Assembly (NCBI GenBank): GCA_012798185.1
Contig: JAAZNS010000318.1
Coordinates: 1 to 31,395, forward strand
DNA length: 31,395 nucleotides
Direction of reading: 5' to 3'
Source of the DNA: Chloroflexota bacterium
Lineage (GTDB): Bacteria; Chloroflexota; Anaerolineae; Anaerolineales; UBA4823
Shown here: positions 7,146-15,373 of the stretch, piece by piece
Numbering within the stretch: position 1 is the stretch's first letter
How the letters are laid out: each line of letters opens with the position of its first letter
Notes under the pieces: generated by a model
Told to the model about the DNA's origin: nothing
The model's database searches: none
The model's input: only the letters and a program-made list of their open reading frames with translations
Translations under genes and position numbers: made by a program

Positions 7146-7422
7146 GGTTAGTTCAGTTACAGGTGAGATACAATGCCGTCCCGGTTGTGGGGCGTGCTGC
7201 ATTGCCCTTTCGATCTCCTCGCCCATCCCCGGCATGCCGGATGGCAAGCCGGCAGGTGTACGCTGCATCCAACTGACCGACGATAACCTTTGCCGCATCT
7301 ATAACCAGCCTGACCGTCCGGAAGTATGCAGCCGTCTACGTCCGAACAAGGAAATGTGCGGGGAAACCATGGAACACGCACTGGCATATTTATACAACCT
7401 GGATAAGGAAACCCAGCCATAA
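7138..7422 (+). CDS. YkgJ-type cysteine cluster protein
   Basis: A small protein of 94 residues with the CxxxCxxCC pattern of the YkgJ / zinc- or iron-chelating family: CRPGCGACC near residues 13-21, then further cysteines in VRCIQL, NLCRIY, EVCSRL and MCGET. In the family these ligate metal, probably Zn or Fe-S, but the biochemical role is unsettled. The start ATG 7138 overlaps the end of the isochorismatase-like gene by eight bases, with GAAG just upstream; a TTG at 7120 is an alternative. A 400-base gap follows. Confidence 0.8.
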   Translation: MDKVSSVTGEIQCRPGCGACCIALSISSPIPGMPDGKPAGVRCIQLTDDNLCRIYNQPDRPEVCSRLRPNKEMCGETMEHALAYLYNLDKETQP

Positions 7423-7822
7423 TCGATTATCAGGAAAGCAGGAGAAAGATTATTTAAATTATAAAAAGCGAAAATCAAGAAATTTATGTGTTAGAAAAAA
7501 TCATATTCTGTCTAACTTGATTCATAATTTTAGATGTTCTTTATTAACTTGACCCCACCCTGTCTATCCCGGCAAGAAGGGAGGAAGTGAGAGTGGGATG
7601 GGAAATAAAAGCATTAATTGAAACCATAGAATCAGGTTCGACAAACCACTAATCGCTGATAATCGAGAAGCTAAAATCGATCATTGTGAAACATAAGGCG
7701 AGTACAGAAAATTGAGAAATAAAAATCAAAAACCGAAAACTCCTGTTCACTTTATCCCTTTACCCCCTCATGATAAAATCATGACAAATCCAAAATTCGT
7801 TATTGAAGCGAAGGGGTTATCT
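7423..7822 (+). other. AT-rich intergenic region before ABC ATPase genes
   Basis: About 400 bases with no supported gene. It contains a degenerate copy of the GC-rich palindromic repeat and otherwise runs rich in A (for example GAGAAATAAAAATCAAAAACC near 7712). A TTGATT at about 7519 with a TTTATT 17 bases on is a weak promoter candidate only. An open frame runs through the last 110 bases into the ATPase gene, but its residues do not look like protein. Confidence 0.4.
7551..7600. repeat. Degenerate GC-rich palindromic repeat
   Basis: CCCCACCCTGTCTATCCC followed by GGGAGGAAGTGAGAGTGGGATGGG has the same C-arm then G-arm order as the copies near 2.6 and 23.3 kb, but with many mismatches. Its status as a family member is tentative. 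Confidence 0.3.
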
Positions 7823-8803
7823 TTGGAAAATTTACTGGAAGTAAGAAACCTGACCACCCGTTTTCACACTCAGTATTCTACGATTTATGCGGTGAACAAC
7901 ATTTCGTTTTCGGTGAAAGAACGCGAGATGCTGGGCATTGTCGGCGAGAGCGGCTGCGGCAAAAGTGTTACCATGCTATCCATTATGCGTTTGATTCCCC
8001 AGCCGCCGGGAAAGATCGAATCGGGCGAAGTGATCTTCGAAGGCAAGGATCTGCTCAAACTTGATGGGGAACAAATGCGGCGGCTGCGCGGGCAGGATAT
8101 TGCCATGATCTTCCAGGATCCGATGACCTCGTTGAACCCTGTATTGACTATTGGGGTGCAGATTACTGAAGCCTTGCGTACCCATATAAAAATGACCGTA
8201 TCGCAGGCACAAACCCGAGCAGCTGAATTATTAGACCTGGTGGGAATTTCGCGCTCGGCTGAACAGCTGAATTGCTACCCGCATCAGTTTTCGGGCGGTA
8301 TGCGCCAGCGGGTGATGATTGCCATGGCACTGGCGTGCGAGCCCAAATTATTGATCGCCGATGAGCCCACCACGGCACTGGATGTAACCATCCAGGCACA
8401 GATCATTGACCTGGTGAAACATTTACAGGAGAAATTTGGCATGGCAGTGATCTGGATTACTCACGACCTGGGGGTAGTGGCGCGTCTCGCCCGGCGAGTC
8501 ATTGTGATGTATGCCGGGTTTATCGTCGAAGATGCCATGGTTAAAGAGATCTACCGTATGCCCCGTCACCCCTATACCCGCGGGTTATTGGGGTCTCTTC
8601 CCCGGCTGGATGATCAAACCGAAAACCGCCTGATTTCTATACCAGGTCAGCCGCCGGATCAAAGTGTGTTATTCACCCACTGTCCATTTGCCCCACGCTG
8701 CCGTTTTGTCGTCGAACGCTGCTGGCAAGAAAACCCGGTTTTGCAGGCAGTAACGCCAACCCACCAGGTGGCATGCTGGTGTTGGGATCAATTGCTTGGA
8801 TGA
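7823..8803 (+). CDS. Peptide/nickel-type ABC importer ATP-binding protein (DppD/OppD-like)
   Basis: A 326-residue ATPase of a peptide/opine/nickel-type importer. Walker A GESGCGKS is at about residues 41-48, the Q-loop at FQDPMTSLNP, the signature FSGGMRQR, Walker B with LLIADEPTTALD, the H-loop ITHDLG, and the C-terminal oligopeptide-type extension with four cysteines (HCPFAPRCRF, RCWQ, VACW), a pattern reported to bind an Fe-S cluster in some homologues. TTG 7823 is preferred as start: AAGGGG lies six bases upstream and the resulting N-terminus, MENLLEVRNLTTRF, fits the family; ATG 7781 lacks a ribosome binding site. The DppF-like partner follows after six bases. The permeases and binding protein are on the opposite strand at 13.4-17.1 kb. 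Confidence 0.92.
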   Translation: MENLLEVRNLTTRFHTQYSTIYAVNNISFSVKEREMLGIVGESGCGKSVTMLSIMRLIPQPPGKIESGEVIFEGKDLLKLDGEQMRRLRGQDIAMIFQDPMTSLNPVLTIGVQITEALRTHIKMTVSQAQTRAAELLDLVGISRSAEQLNCYPHQFSGGMRQRVMIAMALACEPKLLIADEPTTALDVTIQAQIIDLVKHLQEKFGMAVIWITHDLGVVARLARRVIVMYAGFIVEDAMVKEIYRMPRHPYTRGLLGSLPRLDDQTENRLISIPGQPPDQSVLFTHCPFAPRCRFVVERCWQENPVLQAVTPTHQVACWCWDQLLG

Positions 8804-8809
8804 TATGCT

Positions 8810-9802
8810 ATGGATACTAACCTGCCCCCCGAGATCCTGGTGCGCGTCGAGGATCTTAAAGTTTATTTTCCGATTCTGAAGGGTGTATTCCAGCGTAAAA
8901 CGGGTGATGTTAAGGCAGTGGATGGAGTCAGCTTTGAGATCTTCCGCGGTGAGACTTTGGGGTTGGTGGGTGAGAGCGGCTGCGTAAAATCCACCACCGG
9001 GCGGGCGATTTTGCAGATTTACCGCCCTACCAAGGGGAAGGTTTTCCTCGAAGGAAAAGAACTGACTGCTCTGAGAAAACGCGATCTACAGCCCTTGCGC
9101 CGGCGCATGCAAATGATTTTCCAGGATCCTTATGCATCACTCAATCCCCGTCTGACCGCCGGGCAGATCGTCAGCGAGCCGCTGGAAATTCACCGCCTGG
9201 CGAAGGGCAAAGAGAAACAAGCCCGCGTTGCGGAGTTATTCAAGCTGGTGGGTTTGCTGCCCGATTTGATTTACCGTTATCCGCATGAATTTTCCGGCGG
9301 ACAGCGCCAGCGCATCGGATTGGCGCGGGCGTTGGCGCTGGAGCCTGAGTTCATCGTCTGCGACGAGCCGATCGCCGCCCTGGATGTCTCGATCCAGGCA
9401 CAGGTGATCAACCTGCTTTACGACCTGCAGGAGCGTCTGAACCTGACTTACCTCTTTATTGCTCATGACTTGAGTATGGTGCGGCATATGAGTGATCGTA
9501 TTGCGGTAATGTATTTGGGGAAGATCGTCGAGCTTACCGAAAGCAACGAGCTGTATAACATGCCCTTACACCCCTACACCCAGGCGCTGCTTTCAGCGGT
9601 GCCCATTCCCGATCCCGATCTGGAAGAGCAGCGCCAGCGCATTATATTGAAGGGAGATATTCCCAGCCCAGCCAATCCGCCCATAGGTTGTAATTTTCAC
9701 ACACGCTGCCAAAAAGTTCAGGGCATCTGTGTGGAAGAGGAGCCGGTCTTTCGGGAAATTAAGGCAGGGCATCGGGTGGCGTGCCATTTTGCGGGGGAAT
9801 AG
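8810..9802 (+). CDS. Peptide/nickel-type ABC importer ATP-binding protein (DppF/OppF-like) with altered Walker A
   Basis: A 330-residue ATPase, partner of the preceding DppD-like subunit. Most motifs are intact: Q-loop FQDPYASLNPR, signature FSGGQRQR, Walker B FIVCDEP with the catalytic Glu, D-loop ALDVS, H-loop IAHDLS, and a C-terminal GCNFHTRC...GIC extension. The Walker A motif, however, reads GESGCVKSTTG: residue 59, the Gly that directly precedes the catalytic Lys in nearly all P-loops, is Val (codon GTA at 8984-8986). GGA to GTA is one base change, so a sequencing or assembly error is possible; if real, one of the two nucleotide sites may be impaired. A 584-base non-coding, repeat-bearing region separates it from MttB1, which converges on it. 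Confidence 0.92.
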   Translation: MDTNLPPEILVRVEDLKVYFPILKGVFQRKTGDVKAVDGVSFEIFRGETLGLVGESGCVKSTTGRAILQIYRPTKGKVFLEGKELTALRKRDLQPLRRRMQMIFQDPYASLNPRLTAGQIVSEPLEIHRLAKGKEKQARVAELFKLVGLLPDLIYRYPHEFSGGQRQRIGLARALALEPEFIVCDEPIAALDVSIQAQVINLLYDLQERLNLTYLFIAHDLSMVRHMSDRIAVMYLGKIVELTESNELYNMPLHPYTQALLSAVPIPDPDLEEQRQRIILKGDIPSPANPPIGCNFHTRCQKVQGICVEEEPVFREIKAGHRVACHFAGE

Positions 9803-10386
9803 CGATTAGCTATAGGATGTAAGCTGTAAGTCGTCGGTTTTCAGTTAACGGTTTATGATTTTTAATCTCAATAAATTTAGCACCTATACTTATAAATGGA
9901 TGGTAAGGGTTAACTTCAACATTGATCGTTAACTCAGGAAGGTTGCTCAACAGTCGAATCAGCATTCCCTGAGCATAGGCTACGAGCCAATCGAAAGGAG
10001 TGTAAGAGGGGTTTCGCTTAGATTAACAGATTATTTAGGGCTGTCCAAAAAGTAAGCTGTTGCCTGAGCAAAGCGAAGGGTCTTTTTATAACGTATAAGG
10101 GATTTTTCGCTCCGCTCAATATGACATTTTTGACTGCCCCTTTTTAGTATCAGGCCTGCGCAGGAGGTTTACAGGGGAGCGCACCGCGCCAGCGTAATCA
10201 GCGGTTCGGTGGGAAAAGAAAAAATCAACCGCAGGAGACGCAGAGAGCGCGGAGATAAGCACACCCTGCTTCTGTTTTTCCCATTTAGGGGGAGGGCTGG
10301 AGCAGGGTGGTTTTCGAAGAAATGTTAACTAATAACCGATTACCGAAAATCTTAAGCTGATAGCTGACGGTTGAAAGATGTACTTT
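9803..10386. other. Repeat-rich intergenic region between convergent units
   Basis: No supported gene. From left to right it holds an AT-rich stretch with GCTATAGG/AGCTGTAAG-type simple motifs, the terminal-inverted-repeat element at 10038-10140, an oligopurine run AACCGCAGGAGACGCAGAGAGCGCGGAGATAAG-like sequence at about 10227-10259, a G-rich tract (GGGGGAGGGCTGGAGCAGGG, about 10289-10308), and another AGCTGATAGCTGACGG motif near the end. The accumulation of such elements suggests a rearrangement-prone site. Confidence 0.5.
10038..10140 (+). repeat. Non-coding element with terminal inverted repeats, copy A
   Basis: The left end GGGCTGTCCAAAAAGTAAG and the right end GACATTTTTGACTGCCCC are imperfect inverted repeats. 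Inside lie TGAGCAAAGCGAAGGGTCT and, inverted, CGCTCCGCTCAATATGAC. The left half matches copy B (from 11860) closely and in the same orientation. It has no coding capacity, so it resembles a MITE or a large REP-type unit. Confidence 0.6.
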
Positions 10387-11823
10387 TCACTCCTTCAATT
10401 CCTCGTCCGCCCGCCTCAAAATCTCCTCCAGCCTGCCCTCCACCTCCGAAGGCAGCGCATCCACTACCGGACCAGCCAGGATGGCATGCACCTGTTCTTT
10501 TGCTCGCGTGTACATGGTTGGTTTGCCCAAATTCGTCCATGCCTCGTACGAGGTGCGGTCCATCAATTTCGAAGCGTAGAATTCACCGCTGCGCGGTGCC
10601 AGGCGGGTGCCTTTGGTCTTCAGGAAATGTCCGCCGGGACCAACCTGGGCGATTTCGTCGAACAGGGCTTTTTCTTCGCTGCAGTCGATGCCTTCCACCA
10701 CGCGTTTGCAGTAGTGGGCGATCTCGTTATCGACGATCATCTGTTCCAGAACCAGCAGCTGGTCGCTTTGGATTTCACCAAAACCAACGATGATATCTGC
10801 GCCTGCCATTGCCGGGGGCAGGGAGGTGATCAGTTTTTCCATCACTGCCTGGGGTCCGGCTTCCATGGCATCAGATGTACAGCCAGCACAGGAGCAGGGC
10901 AGGTTATAGAAGCGTCCCATTACCGATAAAGCCGCCGATTGCAGCCCCATCTCAGTAGTGCCGCCCAAGTATCCACCGGTGGCAAAATCTAAAGTGCCCA
11001 TGGCGCTGCTGTAAACCAGCGGTCTGCCGGGGTGAGCCAGCTGATAGATGACAATAGAAGAAAGCGTCTCGGCGTTTGCCAGGCACAGGGTACCAAACAA
11101 ACTGGCGGGACCGGTGCTGCCCGGCACCGGCATGGGCATAATCATCACCGGCATGTTGACCTGCCCGAGTTCGAGATATGCGTCCAGCATTTCGCCGTCG
11201 TGAGTGAGCGGGGCTACCGGACAGTAGATCAGTGAAAAAGCATTGCGGCGTTTAAGTTCGTCTTCGCTGCCCATGATGGCAGTCAGCCCTTCGATCAAGT
11301 AAGGCACCTGGCTGGTGGTATGCAGCTCGTGTTGACCATGTTTGGAACAATTCCGCACCATCTCGAAAAATTCGTGCAGCGCGCGGGAAGGCGAGGGCGC
11401 ATCCGATGCTGTAGTCGGCGCCCATGCCATTCTCCCCAGATCGAGTTGTTGGAAGATGCGCATGGCGTTCCGGATATCCTTGCGGGTGCCATAGCGGCGT
11501 TCTCCGCTTTCGAAATCCAGGGCAAAAGCAGCCGTGCCGTCCATGCAGTAATATGAGATAGGCGAAGGCATCGCCAGGTCGTATTGTGGATTTCTCGAAC
11601 CCAACACGAAAGATTTGGGAGATGTCGCTAAAGCCTGTTCGACCAGGGCGGCAGGAATTTTCGCGATTTTTGAATCCCAATCGACCTTCGCCCCATGTTT
11701 TGCCAGGATATCCAGCGCTTTTTCCCCGTGAAAGCGGACACCAACCTCTTCCAGAATGCGTATGCTTTGTTTGTGGATGCGTTCTTGTTCTTGCTCGTTG
11801 ATTATTTGTGTTGAATATTTCAT
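10387..11823 (-). CDS. MttB-superfamily (COG5598) methyltransferase, paralogue 1
   Basis: A 478-residue homologue of trimethylamine methyltransferase MttB, a TIM-barrel enzyme that moves a methyl group from a (quaternary) amine to a corrinoid protein. Family features are LEEVGVRFHGEKALDILAKHGAKVD near the N-terminus, YCMDGT...ALDFESGERR (about residues 90-112), GPASLFGTLCLANAE, SDAMEAGPQAVMEK (about 325-338), AGADIIVGFG and VGPGGHFL (about 405-412). No in-frame amber codon interrupts it, so it belongs to the non-pyrrolysine branch that includes the glycine betaine, proline betaine and carnitine demethylases MtgB, MtpB and MtcB. Substrate is unknown. ATG 11823 has AAAGGA eight bases upstream. 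It is the last gene of the leftward array and is bracketed by repeat copies A and B. Confidence 0.88.
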   Translation of the reverse strand: MKYSTQIINEQEQERIHKQSIRILEEVGVRFHGEKALDILAKHGAKVDWDSKIAKIPAALVEQALATSPKSFVLGSRNPQYDLAMPSPISYYCMDGTAAFALDFESGERRYGTRKDIRNAMRIFQQLDLGRMAWAPTTASDAPSPSRALHEFFEMVRNCSKHGQHELHTTSQVPYLIEGLTAIMGSEDELKRRNAFSLIYCPVAPLTHDGEMLDAYLELGQVNMPVMIMPMPVPGSTGPASLFGTLCLANAETLSSIVIYQLAHPGRPLVYSSAMGTLDFATGGYLGGTTEMGLQSAALSVMGRFYNLPCSCAGCTSDAMEAGPQAVMEKLITSLPPAMAGADIIVGFGEIQSDQLLVLEQMIVDNEIAHYCKRVVEGIDCSEEKALFDEIAQVGPGGHFLKTKGTRLAPRSGEFYASKLMDRTSYEAWTNLGKPTMYTRAKEQVHAILAGPVVDALPSEVEGRLEEILRRADEELKE

Positions 11824-11859
11824 AGCCGGTTCCTTTATTAATAATATTATATTGTAACT

Positions 11860-11971
11860 GGGGCTATCCAAAAAGAAGCTTATCACCCTGAGCGAAGCGA
11901 AGGGTCTATTCATTGCCATGAGATGTTTCGCTTCGCTCTACATAGCAAAATCGGCATTCTCAGACAGCCTC
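11860..11971 (+). repeat. Non-coding element with terminal inverted repeats, copy B
   Basis: The left end GGGGCTATCCAAAAAGAAGC closely matches copy A, followed by CCTGAGCGAAGCGAAGGGTCT; an inverted CGCTTCGCTCTACATAG lies in the right half and the right end reads GACAGCCTC. The right end overlaps the last codons and stop of MttB2 (read on the minus strand GAGGCTGTCTGA), so the element appears to have inserted at the gene's 3' end. Confidence 0.6.
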
Positions 11972-13423
11972 AGTTGCATTATTTTTATTTTGTTCACTTT
12001 CAAAGGCGCTTTTCACGATTCGCTTGATTTCTTCCTCAACGGATTCATCCAAAGGCAGCGGCTGATATTCGGCAAGGATTTTGTTGACTTGTTCCCTGGC
12101 TTGTTGCAGCACATCCGGTTTGCCAAGCTCTTCCCAGCGCTCATAGGGGTCGGTGATGCCTAAACCGCCCGTATACCATTCCCCAGAACGCAGCGACCTG
12201 TGGGTGGTGCGCTCCTTAAGGAAATTACCTCCCGGGCCGATCTGATCGATCAAATCGTCCAGCCATTTTTCCTGACTGGTTCCAATGCCGCGGTGGAGCC
12301 GTTTACAGCGTCTAAAAACTTCCACGTCCAACAAAAGCTGTTCGAGGCTGAGGATCATCGCCCCGCTGAGCAAGCCTGGTCCCACCAGCAAGTCGGGCCA
12401 AGAGAGAACGGGCACTGCCCAGTTGAGGGCGCGTTCATAAGCTGCCTGAATACCTGGAGCATGGTGGTCGCTGCCGCCGGTGGTGGCTTCCACCGGCAAA
12501 CCGTAATAACGCGCCATCTCGGTGACTGCCGAGCTTAGCAGCGCATTTTCTACCCCTCCGCCGGTAAAACGGGCATAACGCGGTTCCATACTGGCTGGCG
12601 CTGCGGCATAGATAAAGGGCGTCTCCGGTTGGGCTAACTGTGTCAGGCATAACATGGCGATCGTTTCGGCATTGAACATGATCGTGGTGGAAATCAGGGT
12701 GGCGGGGCTGGTCAAACCCATCACTGGCATGGTCATCACCGCAATGGGGATATTCCAACCAATGGTCTCTAGGTAGGCATCGGTGTAGGATTCTTCGATG
12801 ATCAATGGCGACAAGGGGCAAACTAAAAAGGAAAATGGATTTTGCTCGCGCATGGCTTTTTTCCCCCCAAAGACCACGTCCATGATCTTCAGCATCCAGC
12901 GGCTCTCTTCAGGGTTGAAGGGTGAATCTTGCAGATGTTTTGAGAAATTACAGATCACCTTGTGCCAATAACTGGCATACTCGCCGATACCACCTTCACA
13001 GCGCCCACCTTCAACGATTTCCCAGAAAACACCCACTTCATCCAAGGCGTCGCACAGGCGGGTGGCAGCCAGAAAATCTTCCATGGTGGAACTGCGACGT
13101 TCTCCGGTGTTGCAGTCATAAGCAAAAACTCCCTCACCGTCCATCACCAGGGTGCACTCACCGGCGTTCATGGGCAGCTGATAACCTGGCCGCCTGCCAC
13201 CCAGCGTGAATTGCCGGCAGGTAATCCGCAGGCATTCTTCGACCAGGGGGCGCGGAAACCGCACAATGCGCGTGTTTTCGTTAACCTGTGCGCCAGCCTG
13301 GGCAAGAATCTGCCTGCCGCGGGCAGTATCCACGCGGACGCCGGTATTAGCCAATAATTTCAAGGTGCGGTCGTGGATTTCATTTTTTTCTTCGTTCGAA
13401 AGGATTTGTAAGTGGGCTTCCAT
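11960..13423 (-). CDS. MttB-superfamily (COG5598) methyltransferase, paralogue 2
   Basis: A 487-residue MttB homologue without any in-frame amber codon. It shares the family's N-terminal LANTGVRVDTARGRQILAQAGAQV, VMDGEGVFAYDCNTGERR (about residues 93-110), SPATLISTTIMFNAE, GGSDHHAPGIQAAYE (about 317-331) and IGPGGNFLKERTTHR (about 400-414), but is clearly diverged from paralogues 3 and 4. It starts eight bases after the permease gene OppC-like, with AGGGGA five bases before its ATG, so it is in the transporter operon; this physical link is the best clue that the transporter carries a methylated substrate. Its last three codons and stop coincide with the end of repeat copy B, so its C-terminus may have been altered by insertion. 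Confidence 0.88.
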   Translation of the reverse strand: MEAHLQILSNEEKNEIHDRTLKLLANTGVRVDTARGRQILAQAGAQVNENTRIVRFPRPLVEECLRITCRQFTLGGRRPGYQLPMNAGECTLVMDGEGVFAYDCNTGERRSSTMEDFLAATRLCDALDEVGVFWEIVEGGRCEGGIGEYASYWHKVICNFSKHLQDSPFNPEESRWMLKIMDVVFGGKKAMREQNPFSFLVCPLSPLIIEESYTDAYLETIGWNIPIAVMTMPVMGLTSPATLISTTIMFNAETIAMLCLTQLAQPETPFIYAAAPASMEPRYARFTGGGVENALLSSAVTEMARYYGLPVEATTGGSDHHAPGIQAAYERALNWAVPVLSWPDLLVGPGLLSGAMILSLEQLLLDVEVFRRCKRLHRGIGTSQEKWLDDLIDQIGPGGNFLKERTTHRSLRSGEWYTGGLGITDPYERWEELGKPDVLQQAREQVNKILAEYQPLPLDESVEEEIKRIVKSAFESEQNKNNATEAV

Positions 13424-13431
13424 GATTTCCC

Positions 13432-14340
13432 CTATTCACTTTTAGTCATGACTTTATATGGGTCGAAGGCATCGCGTAAGCCGTCGCCGATGTAGTTTAT
13501 GGATATTACTGCCAGGAAGATCATAATCCCCGGGAAGATTGCCATCCACGGGTGTTTGGTCATATGTTCCTGTGCGTTGCTGAGCAAATTGCCCCAGCTG
13601 GGTGTGGGCGGCTGGATGCCGAAACCCAGGAAGCTTAGCCCTGATTCTTCGAGAATGGCATAGCCAATCTCCAGGGTATTTTCTACGATGATCGGACCGA
13701 TGGCATTGGGCAGGATGTGGCGTACGATGATGCGGAAATCGGAGGCGCCCAGGGTGCGCCCGGCAGTAACAAAATCCATCTCCCGGATGGAGAGGTAAGT
13801 CGCCCGCACCAGGCGGGCAACGAACATCCAGGAGAGAATGCCGATCACTCCGGCGATAGTAAGCACCGGATTTTTTTCCAAGAGAGGGGCATCCAATTCC
13901 CGCAAGATGGCAGCCAATAAAATCAAGACTAACAAAGATGGCAGCGCCAGGGCGGTGTCGGGGATGCGCATGAGCAAATTGTCCACCCAGCCGCCAAAAT
14001 AACCGGCAACAGCCCCAACCGGTACGCCAATGAGCAGGGCGATAATTACCACGGAAAATCCCACCAGGAGCGAGATGCGACCACCGTATAATACTCTTGT
14101 CAATAAATCTCTGCCTAGGGCGTCTGTACCCATGGGATGCGCCCAAGAAGGAGGTTCGAAACGGCTGCCCAGGTCGGATTTTTGCGGATCATAGGGCGAC
14201 AACCCTGCCAGAAGAACAGCCAGAACGAGCGCGCCCAGCACAATGCTGCCGCCCACCGCCCCCGGATGTTTCCAAAAGCGCTTCCAGATCATGCCCGATA
14301 AGGTTTCGGTTCGTTTTTTAGAGGAAAAGGATTCAGTCAT
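13432..14340 (-). CDS. Peptide/nickel-type ABC importer permease (DppC/OppC-like)
   Basis: A 302-residue inner-membrane permease. An N-terminal cytoplasmic segment and OppC_N-type helix (about residues 30-50) precede a periplasmic stretch with the family motif HPMGTDALGRDLLTRVLYGGRISL (about 77-100), then five more hydrophobic segments. The EAA-like coupling loop is TAGRTLGASDFRIIVRHILPN (about 205-225). Its start overlaps the end of the OppB-like gene by eight bases, and MttB2 follows after eight bases. It should pair with the OppB-like subunit and with the DppD/DppF-like ATPases on the other strand, which are the only such ATPases in the window. Confidence 0.93.
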   Translation of the reverse strand: MTESFSSKKRTETLSGMIWKRFWKHPGAVGGSIVLGALVLAVLLAGLSPYDPQKSDLGSRFEPPSWAHPMGTDALGRDLLTRVLYGGRISLLVGFSVVIIALLIGVPVGAVAGYFGGWVDNLLMRIPDTALALPSLLVLILLAAILRELDAPLLEKNPVLTIAGVIGILSWMFVARLVRATYLSIREMDFVTAGRTLGASDFRIIVRHILPNAIGPIIVENTLEIGYAILEESGLSFLGFGIQPPTPSWGNLLSNAQEHMTKHPWMAIFPGIMIFLAVISINYIGDGLRDAFDPYKVMTKSE

Positions 14341-15373
14341 AGTGGATGCGCGGGTCCAGGATTGCGTAAACGATATCTGCCAGCAGGTTAGAAAGAATGA
14401 CTACCGCGGTTCCGATGATAAGTATTGCCATCAGCAAGGGATAATCGCGGTCCATAGCTGCCTGGTAATAAAGCCTGCCCATACCAGGCCAGGAAAAGAT
14501 AATCTCGACATACAGAGAGCCGGCAACAATATAGGGTAAATCCAGGGCAAAGATGGTCACCAAGGGCAGCAAAGCGTTGCGCAGGGCATGGATGAATAGG
14601 GTACGTTTTTCGGTGAGTCCTTTGGCGCGGGCGGTGCGGATATAATCCTGGTGGATTACATCCAGCATACTGGAGCGCAGGAAGCGTGAATACCAGGTGA
14701 CCCAGCCCACTGATCCCATAACCACCGGCAGAATCAAGTGTTTACCCCAATCCCACACCGAAAACGGCGCGCCGATGGTGTACATTCCACCAGCAGGCAG
14801 CAGCGGACCGCCGGTAAACGGATTTTTAAGCCAGGCATAAAATACTAGAATCAAAATCAACCCCAGCCAAAATTCAGGGATCGCCTGCCCCATGAAAGAT
14901 AGCGTGGTGACCGTTATATCGAATATCGAGTATTGTTTAACTGCCGATATTACCCCAACCGGGATGGCTAACAAGGCGACTATAATCAGGGTAATGGTCA
15001 TTAAATATATTGTATTGGGGAGATAATCGCCGATGGTTTCCAATACCGGACGCCGGGTGCGGTAGGAAGTGCCAAAATCACCCCGCAGAATTCCCTTGCT
15101 TTGCCCATAACTCTCAGCCACCCCATCGCCATCATTATCGACTTTAGTCCAATCATTTCCGATAAGCCAAAATACATAGCGTACTGCCAGCGGTTTATCC
15201 AAACCATACTGGCGCTTGAGAATTTCTGCCTGCTCCGGGCGGATATGTTTTGTTTGGCCGCGCCCGGCTAATGGACCGCCGGGCGCGATATTCACCAGGA
15301 TGAATAAAAGGATACTGACAAGCAGCAATAAAGGAACGGCTTGCAGCAGCCGCCTGATGACATACTGACCCAT
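14333..15373 (-). CDS. Peptide/nickel-type ABC importer permease (DppB/OppB-like)
   Basis: A 346-residue inner-membrane permease with the N-terminal MGQYVIRRLLQAVPLLLLVSILLF helix and LLRGDFGTSYRTRRPVLE-type segment of the family. The EAA-like coupling loop is RTARAKGLTEKRTLFIHALRNALLP (about residues 241-265). Unlike enterobacterial homologues, its first extracytoplasmic loop (about residues 70-95) contains an acidic DNDGDGVAE sequence resembling a calcium-binding loop. The start codon shares one base with the stop of the binding-protein gene (TAATG), and its own end overlaps the OppC-like gene, so all three are translationally coupled. Confidence 0.93.
   Translation of the reverse strand: MGQYVIRRLLQAVPLLLLVSILLFILVNIAPGGPLAGRGQTKHIRPEQAEILKRQYGLDKPLAVRYVFWLIGNDWTKVDNDGDGVAESYGQSKGILRGDFGTSYRTRRPVLETIGDYLPNTIYLMTITLIIVALLAIPVGVISAVKQYSIFDITVTTLSFMGQAIPEFWLGLILILVFYAWLKNPFTGGPLLPAGGMYTIGAPFSVWDWGKHLILPVVMGSVGWVTWYSRFLRSSMLDVIHQDYIRTARAKGLTEKRTLFIHALRNALLPLVTIFALDLPYIVAGSLYVEIIFSWPGMGRLYYQAAMDRDYPLLMAILIIGTAVVILSNLLADIVYAILDPRIHYD

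Noticed and set aside
10227..10259. Purine-rich CGCAGAGAGCGCGGAG tract as a CRISPR or tandem repeat
   Set aside because: Only about three degenerate units of roughly ten bases; no spacer structure and no cas genes.
10378..10929. Long plus-strand open frames opposite MttB1
   Set aside because: They are antisense shadows of a strong MttB coding region and have no family features of their own.
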